A DNA stretch of 64,000 nt from Sphagnum magellanicum (Eukaryota; Streptophyta; Sphagnopsida; Sphagnales; Sphagnaceae), in contig CM038918.1 of the NCBI GenBank assembly GCA_021904315.1, forward strand, positions 19,145,303 through 19,209,302, in the 5' to 3' direction. Position numbers and translations under genes: made by a program. Shown in pieces: positions 1 to 10,334 of this stretch. Position 1 is the first letter of the stretch, and each line of letters begins with the position of its first letter. The notes below the pieces were generated by a model, which was not told the origin of the DNA, searched no databases, and was given only the letters and a program-made list of their open reading frames with translations.

Positions 1-410
1 ATTTCTTATTTTTTATTTTTTATTTTGTTTCTTCATTTTTGTTAATTTAAGAGAAGGGGAGAAAAATCCGAAAAAACAAATCCAAAAACAAAAAGATAAA
101 ATAAGCAGCAAACACGTAGCCTTAGATTTTTCTGCCGATTTCTTATTTTTTATTTTTTATTTTGTTTCTTCATTTTTGTTAATTTAAGAGAAGGGGAGAA
201 AAATCCGAAAAAACAAATCCAAAAAAAAAAAGATAAAATAAGAAGCAAACACGTAGCCTTAGATTTTTCTGCCGATTTCTTATTTTTTATTTTTTATTTT
301 GTTTCTTCATTTTTGTTAATTTAAGAGAAGGGGAAAAAAATCCCAAAAAACAAATCCCAAAAAAAAAAAAAAAAAAAAAAAAAAGCAAATACGTAGCAGA
401 ATCGGTCTCT
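1..410. repeat. AT-rich tandem repeat, three units of about 137 bp
   Basis: Near-identical units begin at positions 1, 138 and 274. Each has a T-rich start, then TTAAGAGAAGGGGA, an A-rich block and the words ACACGTAGCC and TTTTTCTGCCG. The third unit ends in a long poly-A run, and its CACGTAGCC has become TACGTAGCAG. The array runs off the left edge, so the true copy number is unknown. The 68-codon frame across it is low complexity and is not supported as a gene. Confidence 0.85.
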
Positions 411-454
411 GCGGCTCATTTCTGGGGGTTGCAGAATCGGCATCGCAGAGACCG
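403..454. repeat. Short inverted repeat (hairpin)
   Basis: CGGTCTCTGCG at 403-413 is the exact reverse complement of CGCAGAGACCG at 444-454, leaving a 30-base loop. It lies directly after the tandem array. A second imperfect inverted pair (GGCTAAGTACGCA and TGCGTACTTAGGCC) follows at about 530-575. Together they could be the ends of small foldback elements, but no target-site duplication is visible. Confidence 0.6.
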
Positions 455-596
455 TTAACGGGTCGGAACGCCCTGTGTGTCAGACGGACGGACGGACTAA
501 GTGATTCATCTAAAGTGCGCACCTACCGGCTAAGTACGCACAATCCTCCCAGGTTCAAGTTGCGTACTTAGGCCGGAGGCTACTGTATTGGGGGTG

Positions 597-1215
597 CTGG
601 TAGGCACGTGTTGCTGCTGCTGCTGGACCTGCTAGTCTCATACTGGCTACCAAAGGCATGAACTTTCTTGGACTGTCAGGGGCACTTTAGAAGTACTGCA
701 AGCAATCTTTGAGGTTACAAATTGCAGTCCTCCATTTTCGTAAGACTTTGTGCGTTAATTTTGGGCATTTGTATTTAAGACAATTCTTGTATCTTTGTGG
801 GTGTCACAGCCTAAATTTGCCCGAAAAAGTTCGAGTCAAAAGATAACTAAAACTTTCAAACTAGCCAAGTGCATAATACGTTGGATCCTTAAAAGGTGAG
901 TTGCGACACCCTGTGCTCCCTTCCACATGGTGCCTGGGGCATGTAGCCAACAAGTCGAGGACAAACACTGAATATTTAAAAATTGGTTAATGCAAATAAG
1001 AAATTCAATCATGACACCCACTAATACATCACATAATACAATCCACATAGCACTGTCACATAGATAGTAAGGTGAGTTTCTTTCTGATGCCATGCTGGTG
1101 TGTTTTGCGGATAAGTCCTTAATTGGGCTAGTCCTTGTCTAGTGACTGAGCCTTCACATCTGTATACTTCAACCTATATGTTTTTAATAGGAACTTAATT
1201 TAAGAAGCGTCCCGA
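597..1215. repeat. Dispersed non-coding repeat, copy 1
   Basis: This stretch is homologous to 2985-3400 in the same orientation. Shared words in the same order are TGCTGCTGGACC, TAGTCTCATAC, CATGTAGCCAACAAG, AAAAATTGGTTA, TTCCACATAGCACC-like sequence, GATGCCATGCTGGTGTGT and TAGTGACT. The copies differ by many substitutions and small indels, so the duplication is old. No coding frame is conserved between them. Confidence 0.7.
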
Positions 1216-2984
1216 TCAGAGTTTTCTATAAATGAAGGTCCCCCTACCTGGGCCTGCCAGCGAGACCTTCCCCTGCGTGGAGCAATGGCACATTTTCTTT
1301 GTTTTTGAAGTGACTACTAATTCATAAAAGTGGACCTTCTCAAATCCGGGCCTGTACCTCCTGAAACAGGGTTCTTATCAGCGTTGGGCAATTACCACTG
1401 TAGTCCCTTCGAGGCTTCAAGCAACTGACCTGGAACTTTCTAGGTACCTACTTGAAACTGGTTCCAGGTTTCTACAATTAGCATTGGAATCACAACTGGG
1501 AATTTTAGGAACCAAAATTAGCACTAGAACCCAAGTTTCACCTATGTGTCAAACCGAAACAAGTGTAGAATAATGGCTAACCTACAAATAACCAGTAGTT
1601 TTGGCATGGTTCATCAGAAATTGAACAGTAACCTGGTTTGAGTTTTGTAACTGGAACCAGATTCTGAATTGTCATTTTTGATTTTAGAATAAATACACCT
1701 GGAATTAGGTTCTAGGTTGGACATGTAAGTTTGGAACTGGAACATGAACTGAGAGAGAAATTATTAAAAAAATAAAATCAGAATGGAGGCTTCTTCATGC
1801 TTCTTCACGAAGTGAATAACTGCCCAACACTAGCATTTTGTTTTGGGTGAGAAACTTCACATGTTGGAGAATATAAAAACGACCTGCAACTCTTTGAATC
1901 TTTCGTCGTCTTTCTTTGAATCGACAAGGCTTGAACCGACTCTTGCCATCTGCTGATCACTTGTCGACATTCCAGAAGGTCACGATCCTGACGAGTGTGT
2001 TTCTGAGAAGGTGGTCTTGCGTAACCCATGCACCCAATGGACTTGCCACCTTGATGGCCGCCACCGCATCCTGTTTGCGGCTTCATAAGCAAACTACAAA
2101 CCTCCAAACCATCCCACCTTCGTAGCAGCCGACACTAGAGTACTAGGCTGCCACACCACAAAACCTAACTTGGTCAGAAATCAAGCAAAGAAATCACGTC
2201 ATCCTTGCTTCCTCCTCTCTAGCAGGCAGTCTGGAACCCGGCCATGCACACGGAATGGGTAAGAGCCGTGGCCAGTTGCAGTATACTAGTTTCTATGTAT
2301 TTTCAAGGCTAGACTCTTTTCCTGGAGATTGTGTCAGAAAGCCCCTGAAGGAGCCATTTGATTGGCCCATCACCAATATGTTTGAAACATGGGGAACTTC
2401 ACAACAAAGAAACCTGAATATACTTCCCTCCTCAAAATAAAAACATGCTTTGTCATGCTTCCCTTTGCCCTCTGTCATCTCACACGCCCCTAACTCCTTT
2501 ACAATCTATATATAGATGTTGGTTGAGCGATGGCTGAACAATATGGGATGAAAAATGAGATGCTAGATGTCTTAAGAAAGAAATTGGGAGCTTGGGAACA
2601 CATTAAGAAGAAAGAAAAAATGAAAAACCCCACTCTACCCCATTCCCAAACCCGAAAGAAACAAAAACTTTCTCCCCAGACTGCATGCTGAGCCTTCACA
2701 TTGGCTCGCATGAAAGTTCTACTCTCAAAACTGTTGATCACCATTTACAACTTGGACCAATACCCATTATAAGTTTGGGGTATGTGCCGTGCTACCTTGG
2801 CAACTTTGACACTAATTTTATGATTTTCAGAAATGATGAAATTTTCAAAAATTATTCATTTAAAAGACCAAATGTTTTCCAAGGAACTTGAGGAATCTTC
2901 AGGAATATTCTATTTTCGAAATGAAAATTTCAGAATTAATTAATTATTTGACAAATGTGTGTTGAAGTTGCCGAGGTATTATGG
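1216..2984. other. Intergenic stretch, no supported gene
   Basis: Only short overlapping frames on both strands are present, none with a recognisable domain. The part at 1430-1760 is rich in GGAACC/GGTTCC words and resembles 11690-11930. The two opposed frames at 1805-2125 were examined and not accepted as genes. Confidence 0.5.
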
Positions 2985-3400
2985 TGATATTAAGCAGGCG
3001 TTGCTCCTGCTGCTGGACCCAATAGTCTCATACTTTCTTGGGCTTTTAGGGACACCCCTACTCTCTCTAAAGATCCTCAAAAACTTGCTTCCTGTGTAAG
3101 AGAACCGGATATTTTGTCCACATGGCCCATCAGCATGTAGCCAACAAGGTGAGGACTATCACTTAATAGTGAAAAATTGGTTACTGCGAATCAGAAATTC
3201 CATCCTGACACCCGCTCATACATCAAATAATACATTCCACATAGCACCTTCAGATAGTAGATAAGTTTCTTTGTGATGCCATGCTGGTGTGTCTGGTGGA
3301 TAATTCCTTGATTGGGCTCTAGCTAGTGACTCGGTTCTCGTTGAGCCTTCACTTGAATCTATCTGTTTCTAATAGGAAATTGATATAGGAAGAGTCATGA
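2985..3400. repeat. Dispersed non-coding repeat, copy 2
   Basis: Second copy of the repeat at 597-1215, same orientation, about 2.2 kb away. It continues into GAGTCATGAGTCGTGATCAGCC, which is echoed again at about 9335-9352 beyond the copia element. The copia insertion therefore sits inside or next to this repeat family. Confidence 0.65.
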
Positions 3401-3578
3401 GTCGTGATCAGCCCTTCTTTTGTGGGGCTAAAAATTGCCAAAAGGCGACAGTGCCCAAATTCTCTAGCAAAAATCTCTTTTTTTCTTGAAATCAATTCGG
3501 CAGACGTTCCTTTTTTAGGAGCGAGTCGCCACATGTATGCATAGTGGCTACTCTTTTAATGTTCCTGGACAAAAGTAT

Positions 3579-4087
3579 TGTTAGAAAAAAATAATAAATA
3601 AATAAATAAAATTATTCGACTTAGGGGGTATGCACACAAACAACAGAAAAAACTAAGGACACAAGATTTTACGTGGTTCAGCAAAAGCTTACATCCACGG
3701 AGCGCACCCGCACTCAACTCACACTATGAATTCAATGTATACAACAATGAAGAACTATCACACAACTCTCACAATTTCTCACTTCTCTACTTGGCACTCC
3801 ACACCACACAGAGATACTTACAATGAAAAAACTATATAGTTTCAAGTTCACCAACTCCTACTAAACTTAGACAATGATGCAACTAATAGATAGGCTTGAC
3901 GGTGCAACTAATTGATCAGGCTTCATGGTGTAACTAATAGATAGGCTTGATGGTGCAACAAATTGATCAGGCTTCACGGTGTAACTAATTGATCAGCTTG
4001 ACGGTGCAACTAATTGATCAGGCTTGACGGTGCGACTAATTGATCAACTTGATGGTGCAACTAATTGATCAGGCTTCACACACAACA
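3579..4087 (-). repeat. 3' LTR of the copia element (509 bp)
   Basis: It starts TGTTAG and ends CACAACA on the plus strand. Positions 3880-4080 are an internal tandem array of about eight ~26-bp units of the type GGTGCAACTAATTGATCAGG. It is 52 bp shorter than the other LTR, which equals two of these units. Outside the array the two LTRs differ at about 12 positions. Confidence 0.93.
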
Positions 4088-4097
4088 ATCTCCCACT
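4088..4097 (-). other. Polypurine tract of the copia element
   Basis: On the minus strand AAGTGGGAGA lies directly before the TGTTG start of the 3' LTR. This is the expected position and composition for the plus-strand primer of a copia element. Confidence 0.85.
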
Positions 4098-4185
4098 TGA
4101 AGACTAAAACTCGGGTGGACTTCTTCCTCTTCCTTCGATGATTAGTGGATAGGTACGGTGCATTCATTCTTTTCTGCCTTCAACC

Positions 4186-7100
4186 TTAAAGACCCATTGA
4201 AGTTGTGCACAACTCCAGTTTCTTCGTAGTGACTGGTTTGGTTAACATGTTAGCCAGATTCTTGTTCCTTGCAATCTTCACAAGCTTCAATACCCCATCC
4301 TCGATTAACGACCAAATGAAATGGTAACGCAAGTCTATGTGCTTGGTCCTAGAATGGAACGTGGAATTCTTTGCCAAATGTATCGCACTCTGACTATCAC
4401 TATGCAACACATTCATCTCTTGTTCGAATCCTAACTCTATTAATAACCCCTGTAACCATATAAGCTCCTTGCTAGCTTCAGTCACAGCCATATATTCCGC
4501 TTCAATTGTAGATATTGTCACTATCTTTTGCAACTGAGAAACCCAACTAATAGCTGTACTCCCAAATGTGAACACATATCTTGTGGTGCTCCTCCTATGA
4601 TCCACCTCTCCAGCAAAATCTGAATCCACATAACCTTCTAGCTTGAGCTCATTTTTTCTGAAGGTTAGACACTTCTCTATCGTACCTCGAAGGTACCTTA
4701 GGATCCACTTCACTACTTCCTAGTGTTGCTTGCCTGGATTAAACATGTATCTGCTCACAACTCCCACTACATGGGAAATGTCTGGTCTCGTGCAAACCAT
4801 GGTGTACATCAGACTTCCAATGGTTGAGGCATATGGTACTCTAGCCATGAAGTCCTTCTTTTCGTCTGTCTCTGGACACTATTCCTTGGACAATCTAAAG
4901 TGACTAGCTAAAGGTGTTCTGACTGGCTTTGCATCCCTCATGTTGAACTTCTGTAACACCTTACGAATGTACTCTGCTTGAGACAGTTGCAAAGTACCTC
5001 CTTGTTCGTCTCTGCTAATCCTCATTCCAAGTATTTGCTTTGCTGCACCCAAATCCTTCATATCGAATGCACTTGACAATTGCTTCTTCAAATTGTTAAT
5101 CTCTTCCAAATTTGCACTAGCTACTAACATGTCATCAACATAAAGTAACAATATTATGAAACTTGATTTAACTTTCTTGAAGTAGCAGCAATGGTCAGCA
5201 TTGCATCTGAAGTACCCATTCCTTTGCATAAACCCATCGAACTTCTTGTACCACTGTCGGGGAGCTTGTTTCAAACCATACAAGCTCTTCGTCAATCTGC
5301 AAACCATCTTTTCATTGCCCTTTTCCACAAACCCCTCTGGTTGCTGCATGTATATCTCTTCCTCCAAATCTCCATGAAGAAATGCAGTTTTGACATCCAA
5401 CTGTTCAAGATATAACCCCTTTGTTGCGACAATGCTTAACACTAACCGGATCGTAGTTAGTTTAACAACAGGAAAAAAAATCTCAATGTAATCAATACCT
5501 TCCTTTTGCTAAAAGCCTTTGACCACTAGTCTCACCTTGTATCTCTTGGAACCATCATGTTCTTCTTTGATTCGAAACACCCATTTGTTCTGTAGGGCTT
5601 TCTTTCCTTCAGGCAACTTGGCTAACTCCCAAGTCTGATTGGATACAAGTGATTTCATCTCTTCCTTCATTGCAAGCTCCCACTTGCTCGCATATTCTCC
5701 CTGACATGCTTCATCATAGCATTCAAGTTCTCTTGCATCTGTCAACAACAAGTATTGCAAGTACCTCCTGTTTGGTACATGTGGGCGAGTGGATTTTCGT
5801 AATGTACTCTAGGTCGTTGGGGATCTTCTCAAAGCATTCCCAACCTGTGGATTTAGTATTCTCTGACCAATCGGACTATGTGGTGTTGGAATTTCATCTT
5901 GTGGTATAAGTTCTTCAACCTGAGGCTGCACTCCTTGTTCTTCATCTTTTTGACTACCATGTTCCACGATCCTACCACCTGATACATCTTCTAGCCCAAA
6001 ATAGTTTAGTTTTCTCTGCTCAGACTTCTCTGTGTTTCTATCCTTGTACATGACCTTTTCATTGAAGACAACATCTCTACTTCTGATCATCTTGCGATTT
6101 TGGTCGTCCCAGAGTTTATATCCAAACTCGTCTTCGCCATAACCCACCAAGGTGCATTTCACTGATTTGGCGTCCAACTTGCTCCTTGCATGATCACTTA
6201 CATGTACATAAGATACACACCCAAACACTTTCAAATGAGAAATTTTTACCTCCTTCCCAGTCCAGATTTCTTCTGGTATAGCAAGGTCCAAAGGCTTTGA
6301 TGGTCCTTTGTTGATCAAGTATGCTGCTATATTGACTGCTTTTACCCAGAACTGCTTCGGCAACCCCGACTGTAGGCGCATGCTTCTAGCTTTCTCAGTT
6401 AATGTCCTGTTCATACATTCTGCAGTACCATTCTGCTGCGGTGTACCTGGCACCGTCCTTATGAGCTTTATCTCACTCTAGTAGCAAAACTTCTTAAACT
6501 CGTTGTCTTTGTACTTTCCACCATTGTTTGAACGTAATTTCTTGATATTCAAACCTGTCTCATTTTCAACCATAGCTTTCCATTTCTTGAAAGCTTCAAA
6601 CACATCAAACTTGTGTCGTAAGAAGTAAACCCATACCTTCCTGGAATGGTCGTCGATGAAAGTGACGAAATACTATTTACCTCCGATTGATGAGATTGAA
6701 GCTGGACCCCATATGTCGGTGTGCACTAGTTCCAGCTTCTCCTTTGCCGGTGCTCTTCCGGCCTTCTTGAAGCTCACTCGCTTCTACTTCCCAAGAATGC
6801 AACTCTCATAGAAATCAACCTCAACAGACTTCAATCCTGGCAATTTACCTCTCGATTGCATACACTTCAATCCCTGACTACTCATGTGCCCAAACCTTTG
6901 GTGCCACAAATTTGGATCCTCTTTACCTTCGGCCACTACGGCCAAACCACACCCATCGGTAGTTGTGTAAAAAGTCCCGTTCTTAGTTCCTCGGGCGATT
7001 GTCATTGCTCCATTCGAAATCTTCCACTTATCTCCCGTGAAAGTCGTCACATAGCCGTTTGATGCTAATTGCCCAATGGAGATCAAATTCTTTCTCAAGT

Positions 7101-8208
7101 CCAGTATGTGTCTCACATTTTCGAGTTTCCAAACTAAGCCATTCAGCTGGATCTTCACATCTCCTTTCTCGGTAATGTTGCATGTTTGATCGTCACCAAG
7201 ATACACCTTACCGAAATTTTCAGAGATATAGTTTTCGAACAAATCCATGTGTGAGGTGGCATGGAATGACGCTCCTGAATCTAACACCCAAGATTCCATC
7301 TTGCTTTCAAATGCGCAAATAAAGCAATCGTCTGCCTCCTCTGAAACACAATTTGCATTGCTCTTGCCATCGTCCTTCTTTCTAGATTTACACTCACTAG
7401 AGTAGTGACCCATCTTGCCACAATTCCAGCACTCGATGTCTTTCTTGTTTCGCTGTTGATTACCTGAATTGTTGCCTTGACGATTCCTGGACTTGGATCT
7501 TCCTCTTGACTTTGATCTACCTCATTGATTTTTGTTCTGATTCCTGTTTCTGCTTTCTCTACCTTCCATGTTTAATGCTGAAGATGATGCCCCTGATCCC
7601 TCTTCACGCATCCTGATTTCCTAGGTCATAATCATGTCTACGACCTATTGGAAGGCTAACTTTTCTTTTCCGAATGAGTTGGCGATCGATTGGCATGTCG
7701 TGCTCCAACTCTCTAGCATCTGGCCTAGAATTATGCCTGCCAACACTTCATCATCAAATACTATAGAAACCGAATTTAACCCATTTGTTACCTCGTTGAA
7801 CACATTTAGGTGCTCCTTGAAGCTCTGATTTTCTAACATCTTCAGATTTACTAATTTCTTTATCAGATGGACCTTCCTTGCCACAGAAGGTTGCTCATAT
7901 AAATTCGATAAGGCCTTCATGAGATCTGTTGCTATCTCTTGACCCTTGATGTTGAAGGCAACTGATTTTGACAAACTAAGTCGAATTGCTCCTAGTGCTT
8001 TTCGGTCCAAAACCATCCACGGCGCGTCGGTCATACCTCCTGGTTTACGTTCGACCACCCATTCTTCATTGGACGTGTCCTTTGGTTTTTCTACTATCGG
8101 CAAATACAAGTCCTTCTGGTATAGATAGTCCTCCATCTACATCTTCCAAAAGCTGAAATTCCTCCAGTTGAATTTCTCTATCTCGTATGTATCTTTTTCA
8201 AACCCCAT
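4186..8208 (-). pseudogene. Copia gag-pol polyprotein, in one frame with 11 internal stops
   Basis: The frame opens with ATG at 8206-8208 and ends at the stop at 4186-4188, 1340 codons. Domains in order are gag (about 8208-7560), a CCHC zinc knuckle beginning CWNCGKMGHY (~7430), protease with DSGA (~7280), integrase zinc region LWHQRFGH (~6900), integrase core (~6730-6300), RT with YVDD (~5150) and RNase H with HSDSQSA (~4410). All segments stay in the same frame, so no indel has broken it. Internal stops are at 8137, 7645, 7621, 7522, 6784, 6673, 6478, 5809, 5509, 4879 and 4720. Ten are TAG and one is TGA. By family comparison most replace Gln (CAG), one replaces Arg (CGA) and one Trp. Integrase also shows Cys to Tyr in the zinc finger and Asp to Asn in the core (SNNGGKY). 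Confidence 0.93.
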
Positions 8209-8675
8209 TGCTCTGACTCAAACTAAGAACGGCAAGCAATCTAAAATGGTCAACAAAAAAAATAAAATCAAACCTAAACGAAATCCGGCCAAAATCCAAA
8301 AACTTTCCGTTTCAATGTCAAAGGAACCGGATCTAGAAGATTTCACTACGCTAAGTCTACTGGTGGTGTCGGTTTTCTCAAATTCACGACGGATCGGCGT
8401 AGATCTGACAATAACCGTTTGGTTCAAAAACTTTGACAGCCGTTTTGAGGATTTTCTGATACTTGATTAATGACGACCAAGAAGACAATCTTGAAGATCA
8501 TCTCTTTCCGCTTCTTTTGGTGGTGGTGGTGTCGTTCAACTCGCCGGCGGCAACTGGGCGGCAGTGGCTGCTCCGGCAACGCGTCAGTTGCACAGTTGCT
8601 GTTCCGAACTCCTGGAACCTTGTGCTACAAAATCCTCAACTCTGGATCCTATACACCCTAAGCCTTGAAACCTAT

Positions 8676-8687
8676 ATTCTGATACCA
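8676..8687 (-). other. Primer-binding site, initiator-Met tRNA
   Basis: On the minus strand TGGTATCAGA starts two bases after the end of the 5' LTR. This is complementary to the 3' end of plant initiator methionine tRNA, the usual primer for copia elements. It fixes the orientation of the element as minus. Confidence 0.9.
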
Positions 8688-8689
8688 GT

Positions 8690-9250
8690 TGTTAGAAAAA
8701 AATAATAAATAAATAAATAAAATTATTCGACTTAAAGGGTATGCACACAAACAACAGAAAAAAACTAAAGACACAAGATTTTATGTGGTTCAACAAAAGC
8801 TTACATCCACGGAGCGCACCCGCACTCAACTCACACTATGAATTCAATGAATACAACAGTGAAGAACTATCACACAACTCTCACAATTTCTCATTTCTCT
8901 ACTTGGCACTCCACACCACACAAAGATATTTACAATGAAAAAACTATATAGTTTCAAGTTCACCAACTCCTACTAAACTTAGACAACGGTGCAACTAATA
9001 GATAGGCTTGACGATGCAACTAATTGATCAAGCTTCACGGTGTAACTAATTGATCAGCTTGACGGTGCAACTAATTGATCAGGCTTCACGGTGTAACTAA
9101 TTGATCAGCTTGACGATGCAACTAATTGATCAGGCTTCACGGTGTAACTAATTGATCAGCTTGACGGTGCAACTAATTGATCAGGCTTCATGGTGCAACT
9201 AATTGATCAGCTTGACGATGCAACTAATTGATAAGGCTTCACACACAACA
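8690..9250 (-). repeat. 5' LTR of the copia element (561 bp)
   Basis: It is homologous to 3579-4087. Positions 8982-9240 hold about ten ~26-bp tandem units against eight in the other LTR, and the two extra units account exactly for the 52-bp length difference. Where the two LTRs differ, this copy has A or T against G or C in the 3' LTR at about eight of twelve sites. Confidence 0.93.
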
Positions 9251-9255
9251 AGTAT

Positions 9256-10062
9256 GGCCAGTTAAGCAAATTATGACTGAGTCTCTTTGGGATACTCGCC
9301 AGCACTGCGAAACATAAAAAATGAAAACAAAATGACGGGTCATGATCAGCCTTTTCTTTTTTTGGCAAATTGGTGCCAATTTCGCTCTCTCCAGTGCAGG
9401 CCCATCCGCCATAACAGGAGTTTTTAACTCCATTTCGCCATAAGTTCTTTTTTCGATCAGATTTAGGTTGCGAGGTTGCATCCAGTCACAATCAACCCTT
9501 TTTTTCTCTCTTTTGTTATGTAGCTGAAGTTGCCATCATCAGTAGAACACTTTAGCCAGAAATCTGGCTACAAACTGCATATGAAAGTCAAAAAATTTAC
9601 GGATCTTTCACGTTTTTGGCTACATACTAGAACCCAATACATACATCTGGCTGTTTTCAGGAAACAAATTTAGATTTTGTTGAAAATCTGGCTACACAAA
9701 ACCCAAAAACCACATATTTTTAGCCAGTTTTGGGGGTTAAATGGGTTTTTACGGTTTTCACCTTGATCCCAATGTAGGAGTCAATTCGCCCTGGCCCTAC
9801 TACACTGCAGATTTGAAGACAAAAACACACTGGCCCTACTCATGAACATTTGCGTTCTAAATGCCGATGCGTGACGGTGAATGTGATCCTGGCGCCAGAA
9901 TCACCCAACACAATAGCCCCGAACCTGCACCCACCATATCCCGGAACCTGCACAGTCCTCTTTCAACAGTCAATCACACTTCACATCATCTTGACATTGA
10001 AGGTTGAGAAATTTCATTCTGGTTACATAATTACGCGTGCGCTTAGTTTGTGTGCAGTATTG
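9256..10062. other. Intergenic stretch upstream of the germin-like gene
   Basis: No supported gene. Positions 9530-9690 contain the dispersed motif TTTAGCCAGAAATCTGGCTA followed by ATGAAAGT, which recurs at 34313-34360 and 41420-41460. The remainder should include the germin promoter. Confidence 0.5.
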
Positions 10063-10070
10063 TATATAAA
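10063..10070 (+). promoter_or_regulatory. Probable TATA box of the germin-like gene
   Basis: TATATAAA stands about 265 bases before the chosen start codon, in otherwise mixed-composition DNA. A start of transcription about 30 bases downstream would give a 5' leader of about 240 bases. This is a sequence match only; no transcript evidence is available. Confidence 0.5.
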
Positions 10071-10334
10071 ACGGATGCTGAATTGTCAGATAACATCAAA
10101 CACCACCGGCATAGTATTCAGTGTAGTTCTAAGAGGGGACTTCTGACAGGGATAAACTGAGCACTTTCCCACATCTCACACAGGGAATTATCCAGGAGCT
10201 CCAGCTTGTGCTAGTTCATACACTCAGTTACATAACCTTACGTACTCTCTTCAGGTTTGCCGACCCAGCTGCACTAGATCTAGAGTTCCAACTGATTTCG
10301 ATAAGTCCCTGAGCTTTCACTGTAAGCTGCAGCC

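Larger units (their letters stand above)
3579..9250 (-). mobile_element. Full-length Ty1/copia LTR retrotransposon with AGTAT target-site duplication
   Basis: The element is bounded by two LTRs that begin TG and end CA, flanked by the identical 5-base direct repeat AGTAT (3574-3578 and 9251-9255). It lies on the minus strand: the 5' LTR is at 8690-9250, then a primer-binding site matching initiator-Met tRNA, one gag-pol frame, a polypurine tract, and the 3' LTR at 3579-4087. The domain order gag, zinc knuckle, protease, integrase, RT, RNase H is that of Ty1/copia (Pseudoviridae-type), not Ty3/gypsy. The 1340-codon polyprotein length is close to that of tobacco Tnt1. Eleven in-frame stops mean the copy is non-autonomous now, although its structure is complete. 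Confidence 0.95.

Noticed and set aside
316..522. 68-codon minus-strand frame with a poly-Phe run
   Set aside because: It is produced by the poly-A run of the third tandem unit and has no conserved features.
1805..2125. Opposed frames of 100 (minus) and 69 (plus) codons
   Set aside because: Both are open over the same DNA, neither has a recognisable domain, and the Gly/Lys-rich and Ser/Thr-rich compositions look accidental.
5191..5909. Plus-strand frames opposite copia RT
   Set aside because: Shadows of the real minus-strand polyprotein, which shows YVDD and other RT motifs.
8168..8470. 100-codon plus-strand frame over the copia leader
   Set aside because: It lies opposite the 5' leader and gag start of the minus-strand copia element and is a shadow.
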